DNA of 64,000 bases from Malania oleifera (GCF_029873635.1 NC_080419.1:75008597-75072596), one strand, 5' to 3'; shown: positions 22,170 to 34,999, numbered from the stretch's first letter. Numbers and translations: made by a program. Notes: generated from the letters alone by a model not told the origin.

Positions 22170-23886
22170 TAATTCAGTACATTCCTAATCCATATATCCT
22201 GACAAACAGCTGAGCTGGCAGTAACATACTCAGCTTAACATGATGACAATGTTGTGATGGGTTGCTTCTTCGAAGACCATGTAAATGCTGTATCTCCCAT
22301 GAAAAATGTGAATCCCGTCGTGTTTTTTCTTTCATCAAGATCTCTTCCCCAATCGCTATCTAAATAGTCGATAAGTTTGCAATCACCTCTCGATGAATAG
22401 AACATACCATCGGTGATGGTACCCTTGACATATCAGAGTATCCTTTTCACTGCATTAAGGTGGGACTGCTCATGAGTCTCCATGTACCTGTTGACATGTC
22501 CAACTCCATAGAGTATATCTGTCTGGTGCACATCAAATACCTCAAGCTTCCAACCAGACTCTTGAAATATGTGGGGTCAACATCTCCTTCCTCATTCTTT
22601 CTCAATTCCAATCCAGTTTCAATCGGAGTTGTCACAAGATTGCATTTGTCCATCCAAAACTTCTTCAGTACTTATTTTGGATAGTGGCTCTGGGAGATGA
22701 AGATTCCGTTCTCGCTTTGCGCGACTTCTATGCCAAGGAAGTGAGCCATCTGGCCAATATCTATCATTTCGAATTCTTTGACCATGCTCTTCTAGAAAGC
22801 GGCAAACATCTCTGGATTGTTGTCGGTGAAGATTAGATCATCAACATATAGGCAGGCTATCAGCATGCTTCCATATGTCTCCATCTTTATGTATAACGCA
22901 TGCTCATAAGGATACTTCTCAAATCCATTCCTCTGGAAGTAGTCATCAATCCTCATGTTCCACGCAAGAGGTGCCTGCTTCAGGTCATAGAGTGCTTTCT
23001 TCAACTTGTACACTCTATCTTCTTTGCCCTTCTTTACATATCCAGGTGGTTGATCGATATAAATCTCTTCTTCAAGAAAACCGTTGAGAAATTCTTATTT
23101 CACTTTCAGCTGGTAAATCTTCCATCCATTTTGTGCTGAAAGTGAAATTAGTAATCTAATGGTTTCAAGCCTAGCAACCGGGGCAAAAATTTCTCTGTAA
23201 TCAATCCTTTCTTTCTCCTTATAGCCTTTGGCAACAAGCCTTGCTTTGTATCTCTTAACTTCTCCTTGAGCGTTCTTCTTGGTCTTGTAGCCCCATTTCA
23301 CACCAATGGCTATGCGGCCCTTCGTGAGGTTTGTCAACTCCCAAGTCTTGTTCTTCTTAATGGATTGAATCTCCTCATCCATCGCTTTTCTCCATTTGTC
23401 TTCTTTGTTAGCTTCCTCAAAGCTAATCGGGTCCCTGGTCAACAACAGACAGTATAGAGTAACATACTCTTCTATTGGTTCTGTAGTTTCATATAAGTCA
23501 GCCAGATTTCGAGCTCCTCTAGGTCTCATGTCTAAGATTTCACGTTCTATTGGTGATGAAGCTTCATTCCTCTGTGGTGAACCATGTGGAGGTGTCTGCA
23601 GCTCGAGAACTTGGTGTTCGATAGCCACTTCTCTTGTCTGTGTTTGTTCTTCTCCTTCAAGTGTCAATTCTGCATCTTTTGAACATTCATCCTGGTCCCA
23701 TTTCCAGGATTCATTTTCTTCAAAGATGACATCTCGACTGTGAAAGAATTTCTTGTTGATGGGATTGTAGAATCGATATCCCATGGTGCTATCGCCGTAT
23801 CCAACAAGGATACACTTCTTTTCTTTATCATCTAGTTTTGTCCTTTTTGCTTCTAGGATCTTAGCGTAGGCTGTGGAGCCAAACAC
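22170..23886 (-). pseudogene. CopB reverse transcriptase and RNase H
   Basis: 23095-23886 is the longest piece (263 codons): the integrase C-terminus ([28 protein letters not shown]) and the RT start ([57 protein letters not shown]). 22792-23013 follows with KALYDLKQAPLAWNMRIDDY and the catalytic YVDDL box. 22447-22653 carries PTYFKSLVGSLRYLMCTR. RNase H is seen near 22170-22260 as AEYVTASSAVCQDIWIR preceded by a stop. Several frame changes inactivate it. Confidence 0.87.
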
Positions 23887-24900
23887 CCTAAGATGACTTA
23901 CACTGGCTTTGTGAGTACTCCAGGCTTCATATGGTGTCTTTGTATCAAGACTCTTTGTAGGACACCGACTGAGCAGATAGAATGCACATTACACTGCTTC
24001 TGCCCAAAAATTCTTGGGCACATTCTTATCCTTTAACATACTTCTGGTCATGTTAATGATTGCGCGGTTCTTCTTTTTAGCTACACCGTTTAACTGGGGA
24101 GTGTAGGTCGGAGTGAACTGTGTTTGAATCCCTTGCTGCCTAAAGAATTCCAGGAAAGCATCATCTTTGTACTCTCCTTCTTGGTCTGACAGGAGTGACT
24201 TGATGCGATAGCCACTCTGTTTTTCCACAAGAGCTTTGAACTCTTTGAACTTATCGAATACCTCTGACTTCCTTTTCAGGAAGTAGACCCGGGTCTTCTT
24301 GCTGTAGTCATCAATGAAGTTTAGGCAGTATCGATTCTGTCCATTTCAAAATGGTCTTAGTGAACCGCACATGTTTGTGTGTATTAACAAGAAAGGCATG
24401 GTAGATCTCCAATCGGTTTGTTTTTCAAAGTTGTTTTTATGTTGCTTGCTCAGAATACAACTTTCACATATTACATTTGTATGGTGGATATTGGGTAAGC
24501 CTTTCACCATTTTCTTGCTTCCCAATTGTTTCAAACTTTCAAAATTAAGATGTCTATACCTTAGATGCCATAGCCAGTCTTTGATGATAGCGCTCAAACA
24601 CCTTGGCGTATCATGTTGGATGGCGAGTGGAAACATTCGATTCTTTACCATTTGAACTCGAGCAACAATCTTTCCTTGAGCATCTATTATCACCATCTGC
24701 TTATCACTGCGGCTAATTCGGTAGCCTCTCTCCACGAGCTGTTCGACACTGAGTATATTAGTCTTCATGGCTGGCACATAGTAAATGTTGGAGATGTAAG
24801 CATGATCTCTGAACTTCTGTTTGATATCAAAACATCTCCTCTCCCTCGGACTGGGATTTTAAAATTATCGCCAAAAGAGATCTCCCCCTAAACTTTCTCA
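23887..24900 (-). pseudogene. CopB integrase
   Basis: 24346-24777 carries KTNILSVEQLVERGYRI and the HHCC zinc domain (WHLRYRHLNFESLK and CESCILSKQHK). 23989-24340 carries the core: a D near LNFIDDYSKKTRVYFLKRKS, LLSDQEGEYKDDAFLEF with the second D, and the ENRAIINMTRSML-type helix, where the catalytic E is altered to K (AKKKNRAI). Stops at 24345 and near 23985 interrupt the frame. Confidence 0.85.
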
Positions 24901-26021
24901 TCAAGTTCAAAGAATAAGTTCTTTCTACCAGTCATATGATTGTTGGCTCCAAAATCAAGGTACCAAACGCTTTGGTCCTAGGGATTTGAAGTGTGTGCCA
25001 TCAGCATCAACAATTCTCCATCTGCATGTTCAGTTTCGGCAAGGTTAGCCTCCTCGCTAACATTTTCTTGTTGTCGCCCCCAACATTCATTGCTATAGTA
25101 TCCGTACTTGTAATAATTGTAGCATTGAATGTTTCTTTTGTCTACGTTTGGACGGTTATTGTATCCCCCTCTTCTTCCTTGTCCTTTACCTCATGGAACA
25201 TTGTTCTTTTGATTGCGTTGTTCTCTAGTGGGACCTTTTCTGCCTCTGCCACCTTCTCTGGAGTTAAAATTTCCATAATTTCTTCCATGAGATCATCGGT
25301 CTCGTCCTCTTCCTTGCTGTGACATCCACCCTTTGTCGTATCTATCTGCAGTGAAGGACAACTCCGTTTGGAGAGCTTGCTCCAGTGCTTTCTCATCACT
25401 TCTTCTATTGACTTTCTGCTCATGGGCTTGGAGTGAGCCCACAAGTTCTTCTATGGACATTATTTCTAAATCTTTTGTTTCTTCCAAGGTCACAGCTATA
25501 TAATCATATTTTGGATCTAAAGATCGCAAAATTTTCTCACAAATTCTCTCGTCATTGAGAGTCTCTCAATTTTTTCTCAATTGATTTGATACTACTATAA
25601 CTCTTGTATAGTAGTCAGCAATAAATTTAGTAGATTTCATTTTTAAAGATTCGAACTCACCTCGTAATGTTTGAAGAAGAATCTTTTTCACTTTGTCTGC
25701 ACCTTTGTGTGTTCGATGGAGAGAGTCCCAAACTTCTTTGGATGTCTTGGCGGAGATGATGATTTCAAAAGTGGCCTCATCAAGGCCTTGGTAGATTATG
25801 GACTTCGCTTTGCAATCCTTCTTTTGATCGGCTCGCAAGGTCGTTCTTTGAACATAGGACATAGCTCCTTCAGCTTCTTTTGATGGCCTTTCTCTGTACC
25901 CATCTTCAATATTGACCATGACATCCTGAGCACCAAGTAGGGCTCTCATTTCAATAGACCAATTGTCATAATTCTCCCGACTCAATTTTGGAATGATCGC
26001 TTGGGTAGTACCGTTAGCCAT
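24901..26021 (-). pseudogene. CopB gag, nucleocapsid and protease remnant
   Basis: The Gag start is the ATG at 26021 (MANGTTQAIIPKLSRENYDN, WSIEMRALLGAQDV), open to 25566, where a frame change follows QLRKN. The 276-codon copy at 44430-45260 is open through this point. 25293-25529 continues Gag (LRSLDPKYDYIAVTLEETKD). Near 25085-25130 the zinc knuckle has decayed to CYNYYKYGYYSNEC, and near 24950 the protease reads WYLDFGANNHMTG with D-F-G in place of D-S-G. Confidence 0.85.
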
Positions 26022-26659
26022 TGAATTTAATATATAAAAATAGAGAAATGGGGACTGATTTTGGCAAATCCGATACCACCAATGTGTTCAGAAGGTTGAA
26101 AAACCTTAGGAACTGGTTTTGGGTTGCAAAGAACCGGTCCAAAAATCATTGAACCAGCTGCAGGGATTTTCGAGTGGTTTTTAAACTGGTCGGTTCAACT
26201 TAACGGCCTTTTAATGGCGTTATGCTTACCGTTAGTCCACGTGGTAGTGTCTGCGCAAGCCGCGTGTCGGCGGCTAGGACACCGGTCAGAAGTGGGTCGG
26301 GTCTCTAGTACGAATCCATTTTGCGGGTAGCTTATTCGGGTTGCGGGTTGCTGGCCGGGTCAGGTCTGACCAAGCGGGTGAGGAAGACGCGTGCGGAGCG
26401 CATGGGCACATGCTGCCGGCGGCCGGAGTCTTCGTCAGCGCTTGTAGCGCCTTGAAAAGGCACTGCAAACGTCTAAGGTGCGTGTGAGCGGCGTGCAAAA
26501 CCTACCGAAGTCTGTTTGAGATGTGGTTTCCACCGTCGGAATCGTATCGAGTCGAATTTCACAATGGTAGACTCAATTTTTTATTTTGAGCAACTTCAAA
26601 TCTGAGAGATCCGTTCGTCTTGTTTGACAGATTTAGCGTTTCTGACGCCTTGATACCAC
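26022..26659 (-). other. CopB untranslated leader and primer binding site
   Basis: The leader lies between the 5' LTR and gag. TGGTATCAAGGC on the minus strand (plus 26647-26658) matches the 3' end of initiator-Met tRNA. The part at about 26220-26480 is GC-rich, in sharp contrast to the AT-rich surroundings, and is kept in the unit C copy at about 45440-45740. The short open frames here are not conserved between the copies. Confidence 0.8.
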
Positions 26660-26985
26660 TGATGGGTAGAGAGGAACACCAGTCACTAGTTGTGACTCAA
26701 ACTCAGTGAGAATAAATACACAATAATAATATATTTCAATCTCAAAAAAGATACAGAGAACTTCAAATTAAAACCCTCTCTCACGCTCACTGGCTTTACA
26801 CTCTCAACACACCACATCCTTCATTGCACACACACACATCTATTTATAGTAAATCATACAACAATATAATCAACAATGGTGGGAATTAAACTTCACGGAG
26901 GTGGGTTGGTAAGCGGAGTAAGTTGCCTGCCAATCTACAATGTCAACAGAAATGACTACCGACCAGTCAAGTTTAATTTTCAACA
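26660..26985 (-). repeat. CopB 5' LTR (promoter)
   Basis: A 326-bp LTR, minus strand TGTTGAAAATTAAACTTG to CTACCCATCA. A TATAAATAG box on the minus strand (plus 26840-26848) is the likely transcription signal. It is nearly identical to 103-430 and 45900-46227. Confidence 0.9.
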
Positions 26986-26990
26986 CTAAT

Positions 26991-27579
26991 TACATTTGTA
27001 GTTATCCGAAACCAATTCTTAATCAAAAATAACTAACATAAGGAAACAAACTAATGCTTAGGTAATTCTTTGTGTGCGCATAAGAAAAACTAACAATTGA
27101 CTGGAAGTGAAACAACTGTCATTTACTTCCTTTTGCTCTTCAACTTTCTTATAGGCTCAACAATTTTATAAAAAATAAAAAATTTAAATTTAAATAAAAA
27201 AAATCAACTGCACATCCCTTACCTGTCATCTCATGAATATAATATGATTTAGCAACATATCCATCCTATCAATTTATAGAACATAGTTACATTGTTTAAT
27301 TATCTCAATTCCACTTGTTTTGGTGGTTTTGGTAAAAGGAAGGATGCTCATGCTTTGTGGATAAATGTAGTTTTTGCAGTTTTATGAGGCTTATGAATTG
27401 AAAGAAATGCTCATCTATTTATTTAAAAAAATTTGAACAAATCTTTATGATGGGAGAACATTCAAATTTGGCATTGCTTAAGTGTGCTTTTGCTGGTTGT
27501 TTTAAAGGAGTGAGGTTTTTAGATATCTAATGGGATTGGTGGGCTTCGTTAGTATGATTGTTTTAGTTTTGTTTCATAA
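26991..27579. other. Start of repeat unit B, no gene seen
   Basis: Collinear with 436-1032, with a few small indels. It shares with units A and C the loss of a 57-bp block that unit D retains. Confidence 0.75.
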
Positions 27580-28216
27580 GGAGGTTTAGGAATTACAATA
27601 ACTAATGATGGTTCACTTTCCCAGTATCCCAAAATCATTGTAGATTCAATGAGGGAAGGAATTCATTTGTGCAAATGTTTGCATTATTTTAATGTGATTA
27701 TTGAAAGTGACTCGCGTATTGTAATTAATTGACTTCAAAAAGGTAGATATACTTTGTGGTATCTTTGGGATTTTTGGGAGGATCTCTTAGTAGAGTTAGA
27801 AGGAGTGAACGTCATGGTGATGCATCAATATAGGGAAGGCAATAGTGCGGCTGATTTTCTTAATAAAGAAGGAGAAATGGGAAACAATGTAATTTACAAA
27901 GAACAACACCTTCTATCACGTTATCTGAAAGGTATTTTTTAGATGGATAGGTGGGGTCTGATTTCGGTTCGTCGTTAGTTCAACTCTAGAGTTTTGTTTG
28001 GTGTATTTTGATTTGTTTTTTGTTGTGTTTATGTTTTTATCTTCTTTGTTAGTTATGTTTGGTTTTGTTGTCCTGATTTGATTGGTGGTGTTGTTTTTTT
28101 AGGAAGGTTTTTCTGTAATCTCTCTTTGCTTATTTCGTAACCACGGTATTCCTCCACCAAAAGTAAGGGTATATTAATAAATAAATAGAGGTACCGCCCT
28201 CTTTTTGTAATAAAAA
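27580..28216 (+). pseudogene. LINE RNase H tail, copy B
   Basis: Same content as 1033-1680: GGLGITITNDGS, ESDSRIVIN, HQYREGNSAADFLNKEG and the C-terminal GIF.MDRWGLISVRR. It shares the internal TGA with the other copies and has an extra TAG replacing the W codon at 27940-27942. Confidence 0.7.
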
Positions 28217-31200
28217 AAAATCACGAAAGTTATAATAATTAATATTCTCTTTGAAACCATTCAAAATTAATCATACAAGATTTGACTTCTAATGAGGTAC
28301 CCCCAAAAAAAGTGTTTTTTTGTATGAGATTTTATGGTAACTCAAAAATCAGTTCAGAATTAAGCCCTTTTTTATCAAGAATTATGATACATTGTCAAAT
28401 TATTATTGCATTTAATGATTTATCTGAATTCAAATTTATAATTCCTAATGCATTTCATAAAATTATATACAGAAAAGTAGAACAGCTGGCTCTATAACCA
28501 ATTAAAACCTTTTGTGCACAATTTAAAGCACATATTTAATTATTGGGCTCTCTTAAAAATATAAAACATATTCGCGATTCAGTTTAATGTTTTGAATTAC
28601 CAAGACACATAATTGTCAATATCTCTAGAATAAGAGAAAACAAACTATGTAAATTACTATTACAATTTATTTTGTTATGTTTCAAGTTATTATTAATAAT
28701 AATATTTTATTAATAAAGTTATAAAACATGTATAATATGCTATGCTAACATATAAAATTTTTGCTACATTTTCAATATATTTAATATTTTCCTTGAATCT
28801 AGTTCTGGAAAAAACTTAAAGACCCCACTTGAAACTTAAAAATATTAGAGCAATAAAAAGAAAACATAAAAAAATAATAATAATAATTTTTCATCTTTAG
28901 TTATGAAAATAAGGAGAATACGAAAGAAAATAAAATATGTTCCAAACTAATGAACAAAATTTTAATTTTAAGCATCATTAACATTTGATTTTTTTTCTGA
29001 ACTTTTAATTATATTAAAAAATTATTTTTAGTAATATTTAGCATAAGAGAAAAATACATATATTTGCGTGTGTATCGATAAAAACTTCATGAATCTACAT
29101 GTTGAAAAATACATCGTTGTAAAAATTGCATATAAATTTCATTATTTTAAATGCATAGCAAATTATAATTTTTTAGATTAATTTTATGTAAATAAAATAA
29201 ATTATTTCTATTGATATTAACCAAAAAAATTTAAAAAAAAAAAAGATTTAGAAAATTCAATATATTTATACAAAGACTGTCAACGTGCTTATAAAATATA
29301 TAGTGATACAATTTTCTTTTATATATTCCTAGCATCATATATTAATTTTAAAACATTTTCAGTGTGAACTTGAATATGATTTAAATATTTTTAAATTTCA
29401 TATAAAGAAAACTAATATTTATTTCATTAAAAATTCAAACACATAATTTTGGTATGCTTTTTAAAAATTTTTCTAATGGAATACGATTTATTCACTATAT
29501 AAATATAATTTTATCTTGAAAAAATTTAAAATTTTGCATTAATTTCAATAAATTTTATTTTTATCACTCTTATTAATATTTCAAGGTAGACATTATTTTG
29601 GTATCCTAATTTAAATAATGCATTATAGAGCATTATGATAGTTGGAGATTTAGTAATTATTTCTATTTAATTTAAAGTCACTAATTTCAAATAATGCATT
29701 ATAGAGTCTTATGATAGTTGGAGATTTAGTAATTATTTCTTTTAATTTAAAGTCAACATGAAGTTAAAGACAACTTATTACATTCTAATTTTGTTGATGT
29801 CATTTTTAACTAAAAAAGTATGATACTACAAATTAATGCCATTAAATTTTTAAAATATTCTAAAGTGGATGATCCATAAGATAAAATAAAATAAAATAAA
29901 ATAAAACACACACACACACACACACACACATTTTTCAAAATTTTCAAATTCTTCAAAATTCATGTTAATTATGCAAAATATTTCATATAAAAATATAATA
30001 GAAAATAATATTAGATAGATTTGAGAATATGATGTAAAGAGAGAGATAAAATTTCTTGTTGTCATTAGCGTTAATTAAGGATTAATTTAATTGGCAATGT
30101 TTTTATCAAAGGGTTAACCAATTGCAACTAAATAAAAAAAATTAGAAATCAACCAATCAGAAAATGACATAAGGATAATTGAATTAATAATTCATTTAAT
30201 TCTCAATAATATGTTTAGAGCGTCACCAATACTAGTTATATTACTTGTTAAATAATTAATCAAAAATAAATTTTTAGATATATTTTTTCTAAAATATAGA
30301 AATTTCAGAAATTGATATTCAATATTATATTGTCATAAATGGATACCATCATGCTTCAATAAATTAGCATAAATATGGATTGACCATTATAGAAATTTTT
30401 GAATTCAAACATTTTTCATTGTGAAAAAATTAAATTATAATTTAATTTATGAGAAAATTTTGAAAATATTATTTATTTTATAAAATTTCAATAGAACACA
30501 ACTCATATAACACAAAATCGAAATTTCATATAGCAAATATTAATACTTGGAATAAGTTGTTACATTAGTCTCAAACTTAATCATACATTCGAAACAATCA
30601 AGATAGATATGGCCATTTGGAGAGACGTAGTTTGAGGACTTGATTGAGAGAATGATTCATGGAAATTAAGAGAAGGATTTAAGTGGGAGTAAAAGAGAGA
30701 GATTGCAAATGTAAAGCTATTAAAGAGATTTGTGGGCAATCAACGAGAGAAGGGGAGAGGGAGGGAGAGATGTTGTGAAAGACAACCAAAATTCTAAGAG
30801 GGTAAATATAATAATATATTTTATGGGTTAAAATGCTCTAATTAATAATATGCTCCAATAGTAATCAAGAAAACAAGAATTAAATTAATTAAAAATAGTT
30901 TTAAATTTTAAAAATTTAAAATTATACTAATTAGGATTTGGGGTTTGCGGGATTTTGAAGTCAATACGGATTGTTGTTAATACATAATATAGACTGAAAA
31001 AATAATTGTGCCCTCACGGGCATGGCACGGTGCAAAGACATCAGTAAGTAACAAGAGTATCAAAGGGTTCAATTTCAGATAGATATACTCACGGAGTCAA
31101 GCGGTACCTGTGGATTAGTCGAGCGTCCAAAGGACATCGGGCACCATCATTTCAAATACATATATATAAGGTGAGTATGGTTAATTTTCCCAAAATGAAT

Positions 31201-31280
31201 AAAATTTTATTTTGGGCCCAATCTTTAAAGTGTTCCATCTTTTTCATTAATGGCACATTTGAATTAGATGCAAAGACAAT
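28217..31280. other. AT-rich intergenic DNA, unit B
   Basis: Collinear with 7427-10017, including the 75-bp tandem pair (from about 29607) and the (CA)n run (29906-29930). It lacks about 270 bp present in A and C at position about 30162. No gene seen. Confidence 0.7.
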
Positions 31281-31381
31281 TATAAATAGTTTCATAGAGT
31301 GGGCATTGGTAACTCGACCATTATCAATAACGAAAGATGACAAGGAGAAGAGGAGAGGAAAGAAGAGGGAACGAGAAACAG

Positions 31382-31800
31382 ATGGCTAAACTTTTATTAC
31401 TCCTATTTTCTTTTCCATCCTCGTTTTCTCGGTTTGTTCATTATCTTTCCCATTTTGTTGCCCGTTAATGTGGATGAATGAAAAATAAGCCGACAATCCA
31501 TTGAATTAAAATGGGTGATCTCCTCTTTCTCTTTTTTTCCTTTTCTTTCCCCCTCTATTGCATTCAAAAAGCTAGACTTAATATCGAGTCTTTTGTTGTA
31601 GCTCGACTGATGATAGAACCAAGCCTGGCTAGCCAAAAAAAATGCTAACCTTCCTTCACAAATGAAGGTAATCCAGAGTAAAATGTCCGCTGAAGTGTTG
31701 CAGCAGGAGAAGAGATTTTTACCACCGCGTAGGGCTAAAGGAAGCTGCCCCAAAAAGGATAATACGATGCGATATCTGGTGTGCGTTGCACTTGCCTTGA
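31382..31800 (+). pseudogene. Defensin-like gene, copy B, broken
   Basis: Alignable to the intact genes at 10116 and 50845, with the TATA box kept at 31281-31289. One base is missing early in the signal peptide (TTATTACTCC for TTATTCACTCC), which shifts the frame, and exon 2 has many small insertions and deletions, so the eight-cysteine pattern cannot be read. Intron borders are still visible. Because indels are equally dense in the following non-coding DNA up to the gap at 33235, part of this damage may be sequencing error rather than true decay. Confidence 0.75.
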
Positions 31801-32859
31801 TGCCTCTTGTCCAATTTCATTAATAACGCAGCAAATAAAATTAAACTAATTTGACGGCGTACTTCATATTAATATTACATCGTACATGGTTAAAATAGAT
31901 CGAAATTACTCGATACGATCTTTATTTGTGTGCCTTCCTATTTCACGAGCATAAAATAACGAAAGCGACAAAAACTTGGGATCCATCCGAATATTGGACG
32001 AGTCGCTGTCGAGTACCGACCATGTTTCCCTTATCAGGTGTTAATACTAGGACATTTTTTACTTGTGAGACCCCACTTTTTATAAAGGTTAAAATTTAAC
32101 CTTAATTAAAAGAGGCTGCATGTGCATCACAAAGATAGGAGTTCGGGAATATAGTTACACGCTTAAGAATTTGTTGGTATTGAATCATAGCACCCTTGGA
32201 GGACTCTCGGAGTGATACAAGTAACTTGCCAACAATATAAGGTTGGCCAACCATTATTTATTTTTGGGTTGAAAGTATTTTGGTAAAAAAAACATATGAA
32301 ATGACATGCTTGTAAAAAATAATTTTCAAAATAAAATAGCAACAATTTCAATGCTTTAGAAACATTTTGCCTTAAAATCAACAGATACACTAAAAGGGGG
32401 AAAATGGAATTGGGGAAAAGTAATAAATGACCATCAACGGTAAAAATAAAAGAAGAACGTAAAGAAATTAACCCCCCAATTAATGATCAATGACAATCAA
32501 AAGGACAAGAGAAAATAAAGGGAATAATAAGTGCATCCCAAATATTTAAAGTTTCAAATTGACACTTTTTTATTCAAAATGCACATGAAATAAGACAGAA
32601 TTGAATGAGAATAGTTAAAAAAAAAAAAAAAAAGGGGTTAAGTTAACATGCGATCAATCCAATTTTTCTCATTTCTTTGTGCCTTCTGATCATACGTAAC
32701 CTTGTATCTTCAAAAGCCCATTTTGATCTTCAATCTAATAATCCTTAACTTATGGATCTAAGTCGAACGACTATTCCGTTCACTAACCACATCGCCGCGG
32801 AAAGGGTAACTATTTCATTATCTCTACAAATGTTTCATCACTATCAACTTTTTTTTATT
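31801..32859. other. DEFL 3' flank, unit B, no gene seen
   Basis: Collinear with 10491-11519 but with unusually many single-base indels. Confidence 0.65.
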
Positions 32860-33234
32860 TTCTTCTTCTCAAATCACCTCAAAACAAGTAGTTGGGAAAT
32901 GGAATGGGGAACCAGAACCCATATGGAAGCTCTCCAACATCGTAACCTCAAAATCATTTTCCTGGCATGTATTCTCTTTCCCAATTCCTTGAGTGTGCAA
33001 ATCTCTCTAGAGCCAATAGTCCCAAACATAAGAAGTATAAATGTAGTGTGGGTAACACTGTCTTTAAATGATCCTGCATTCTAATTGCTCTTAAAAAAAT
33101 CAAAAAAAAAAAAATGAATTGAAGGTTAATTCATAGTAAAAAAAACAAAAGCAGTATTCGTATGAATAAAAAATTGACATGAATGTTACAGGAAATATCT
33201 TAAATACTCGGCCCAAATTGACTTTTTGCAACAA
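32860..33234 (-). pseudogene. PIF/Harbinger ORF1 fragment, copy B
   Basis: Collinear with about 11540-11980 of unit A (C-terminal part of the Myb/SANT-like ORF). It is riddled with indels and cut off by the assembly gap. Confidence 0.6.
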
Positions 33235-33334
33235 NNNNNNNNNNNNNNNNNNNNNNNNNNNNNNNNNNNNNNNNNNNNNNNNNNNNNNNNNNNNNNNNNN
33301 NNNNNNNNNNNNNNNNNNNNNNNNNNNNNNNNNN
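33235..33334. other. Assembly gap (100 N)
   Basis: Exactly 100 N, the usual placeholder for a gap of unknown size. The left side is unit B inside PIF ORF1. The right side is the inside of a gypsy gag. They are not neighbours in any complete unit seen here, so substantial DNA is probably missing. Confidence 0.95.
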
Positions 33335-34660
33335 TCCCGGTCGTTATGGACCGGAGTGTCCACTTGAGTGGCCCGCGTCTCATTCCAACGTGTTGCATAC
33401 TCCTGAAAGTTTCTGTTGGCTTTTTTCGCCATTTCAGCAGAAAGAAACTCCTGTCGGAGCCAGTTCCAGATATGCGATATAATTGCTCTTCAAGGCATCG
33501 CCAAGTCACCGCCATGTTCTGACTGGGCCTTATTCTGTTGGACATACCATCTAGCCGCTGTCCCGGTAATACGGTGCGTTGGAACAATGCATCAAGCAAC
33601 TTCTCATATCGGTATAGGGCGGGCCATCGACTAGACATACATCCGTCTTTGTGTCTGAGTGGCAATGTGTTCCCGTCAAACTGCTCAAGTCTGCCTCTTA
33701 AACTTTGGAGGAATGACTACATTAGGGACTAGCAGTCAATCTGAGGTTTCCTGGTCGGTACTGGTGGGCGGCGATTGCCCCTCTTAGGGCCCTTAAGCCG
33801 TTCTGCTAAATTCGTCACAACGGTAATTTCCTTCGTCAGAATCCTTGCTTGTGTCCCTACAGCCCGCACCCGCTGATGAGCATCCCTATAATCCTGTCAC
33901 TGCTGGGATAAAATGTTGGGCGTGCTGCGCGGTTTCTCTACGGTGAATGGGGGTCGACCAGATGAGATTGCCCCTGAATTGGCGTAAAACCCACCAACCG
34001 AGGCGTGGTGGGATATGTCATTTTCTTCTTCAGGATCCTGATCTTGGACTGTGCTGTCCCTTTGTTCAGACAATATGTCCAATATCTTCTTTACCTTGAT
34101 TGCTCGGCTCTTCCTGCCTCCTGGAGCTCGAGTCAGCCAGAAACACGTCTCTCTAACTGTTCTGCATGGCCTTCGCTTTTTCTGGGTGTTGTATCGGTGC
34201 GTCTGCCTCAATCTTTGTCTTGATTCTCATAAGCTTCCAACTTGTTTCCATCCTCCCTGTTCATGAAACCCCATCCCTCAGAATAATCAATATAATGGAT
34301 GTTTATGAGTATGTATGAAAAAGGTGCAAATCATGGACGTCCCATGTGCTTTAGCCACGGTTTGAAAAAATCCTTATCCATTTCTTTCAATTTCATACAA
34401 CCTTTGAGGGAGCGAAAAATAGAAACTTTCCAACTCGTCACAACCCGGTGTCAAAGCAGTCCTGATTTCCTGGTCCGCTCTTAATGAGGTAGCCTGAATC
34501 GTCTGGTTGTTTCTGACTTTGTGAGAGCGCACCTTTCCACCTTCTAGTTTCAGTGCCTTTGTAACTGGGCTTCCCAATAGTTGGCCCTTGTTTACACAAG
34601 GCTCCAATCTTTTCAAGTAGCTTTGTTGAAATAGTATCTCATGGTTTTCCATACTGCTTA
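33335..34660 (-). pseudogene. Tat-type gag remnant
   Basis: Next to the gap the minus strand reads, in two frames, KWRKKPTETF and KKANRNFQEYATRWNETRA. This matches the conserved EKK.xETFxEYAxRWR motif of plant gypsy capsid proteins. Upstream are the motifs YEKLLDALF and MSNRIRPSQNMAVTWRCLEE, a degraded version of the preceding capsid helices. The N-terminal part (33897-34211) carries a charged SEQRDS..DQDPEEEND segment. No frame is long enough to be functional. Confidence 0.65.
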
Positions 34661-34999
34661 GAGTCTCTAGGTGCTCTTATGTACTGAGATTTTTCCTTTT
34701 CCTCAATTTCTGCTCTTGACTCCTCAAGTTTGGACTGTTTGATCAAGCATCTTTTGAAGTTCTCCTGCTTCTCTTTTCTCAAACTTCCAGATGCTTTCCT
34801 TTTTATGCGAGCCCTGTCTTGGTCGCTTTTCTTGTTTCAAGTTGAGGATAACTACTGGACGCCTGTTTTGGAACTGTTCTCTGGGGTCATTCTTTAGACG
34901 GACACATAGCTTACTCCTCGACCGGTTCTCGTCTGTCCAGATTTTATTTTCCTTGCACAGGAATCGAGGGTTTCACCCGTCAACGTTTCCATAGTTCAT

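Larger units (their letters stand above)
21561..26985 (-). mobile_element. Complete Ty1/copia retrotransposon CopB between units A and B
   Basis: A 5,425-bp element with LTRs of 327 bp (21561-21887) and 326 bp (26660-26985) and a perfect 5-bp target duplication CTAAT (21556-21560 and 26986-26990). The primer binding site is next to the right LTR and the polypurine tract next to the left LTR. Gag, protease remnant, integrase, RT and RNase H are all present but broken by stops. The matching unoccupied site is at about 57306. Confidence 0.93.

Noticed and set aside
33100-33665. Frames running through the N-run
   Set aside because: They bridge an assembly gap; only the right-hand part is meaningful, as gag remnant.
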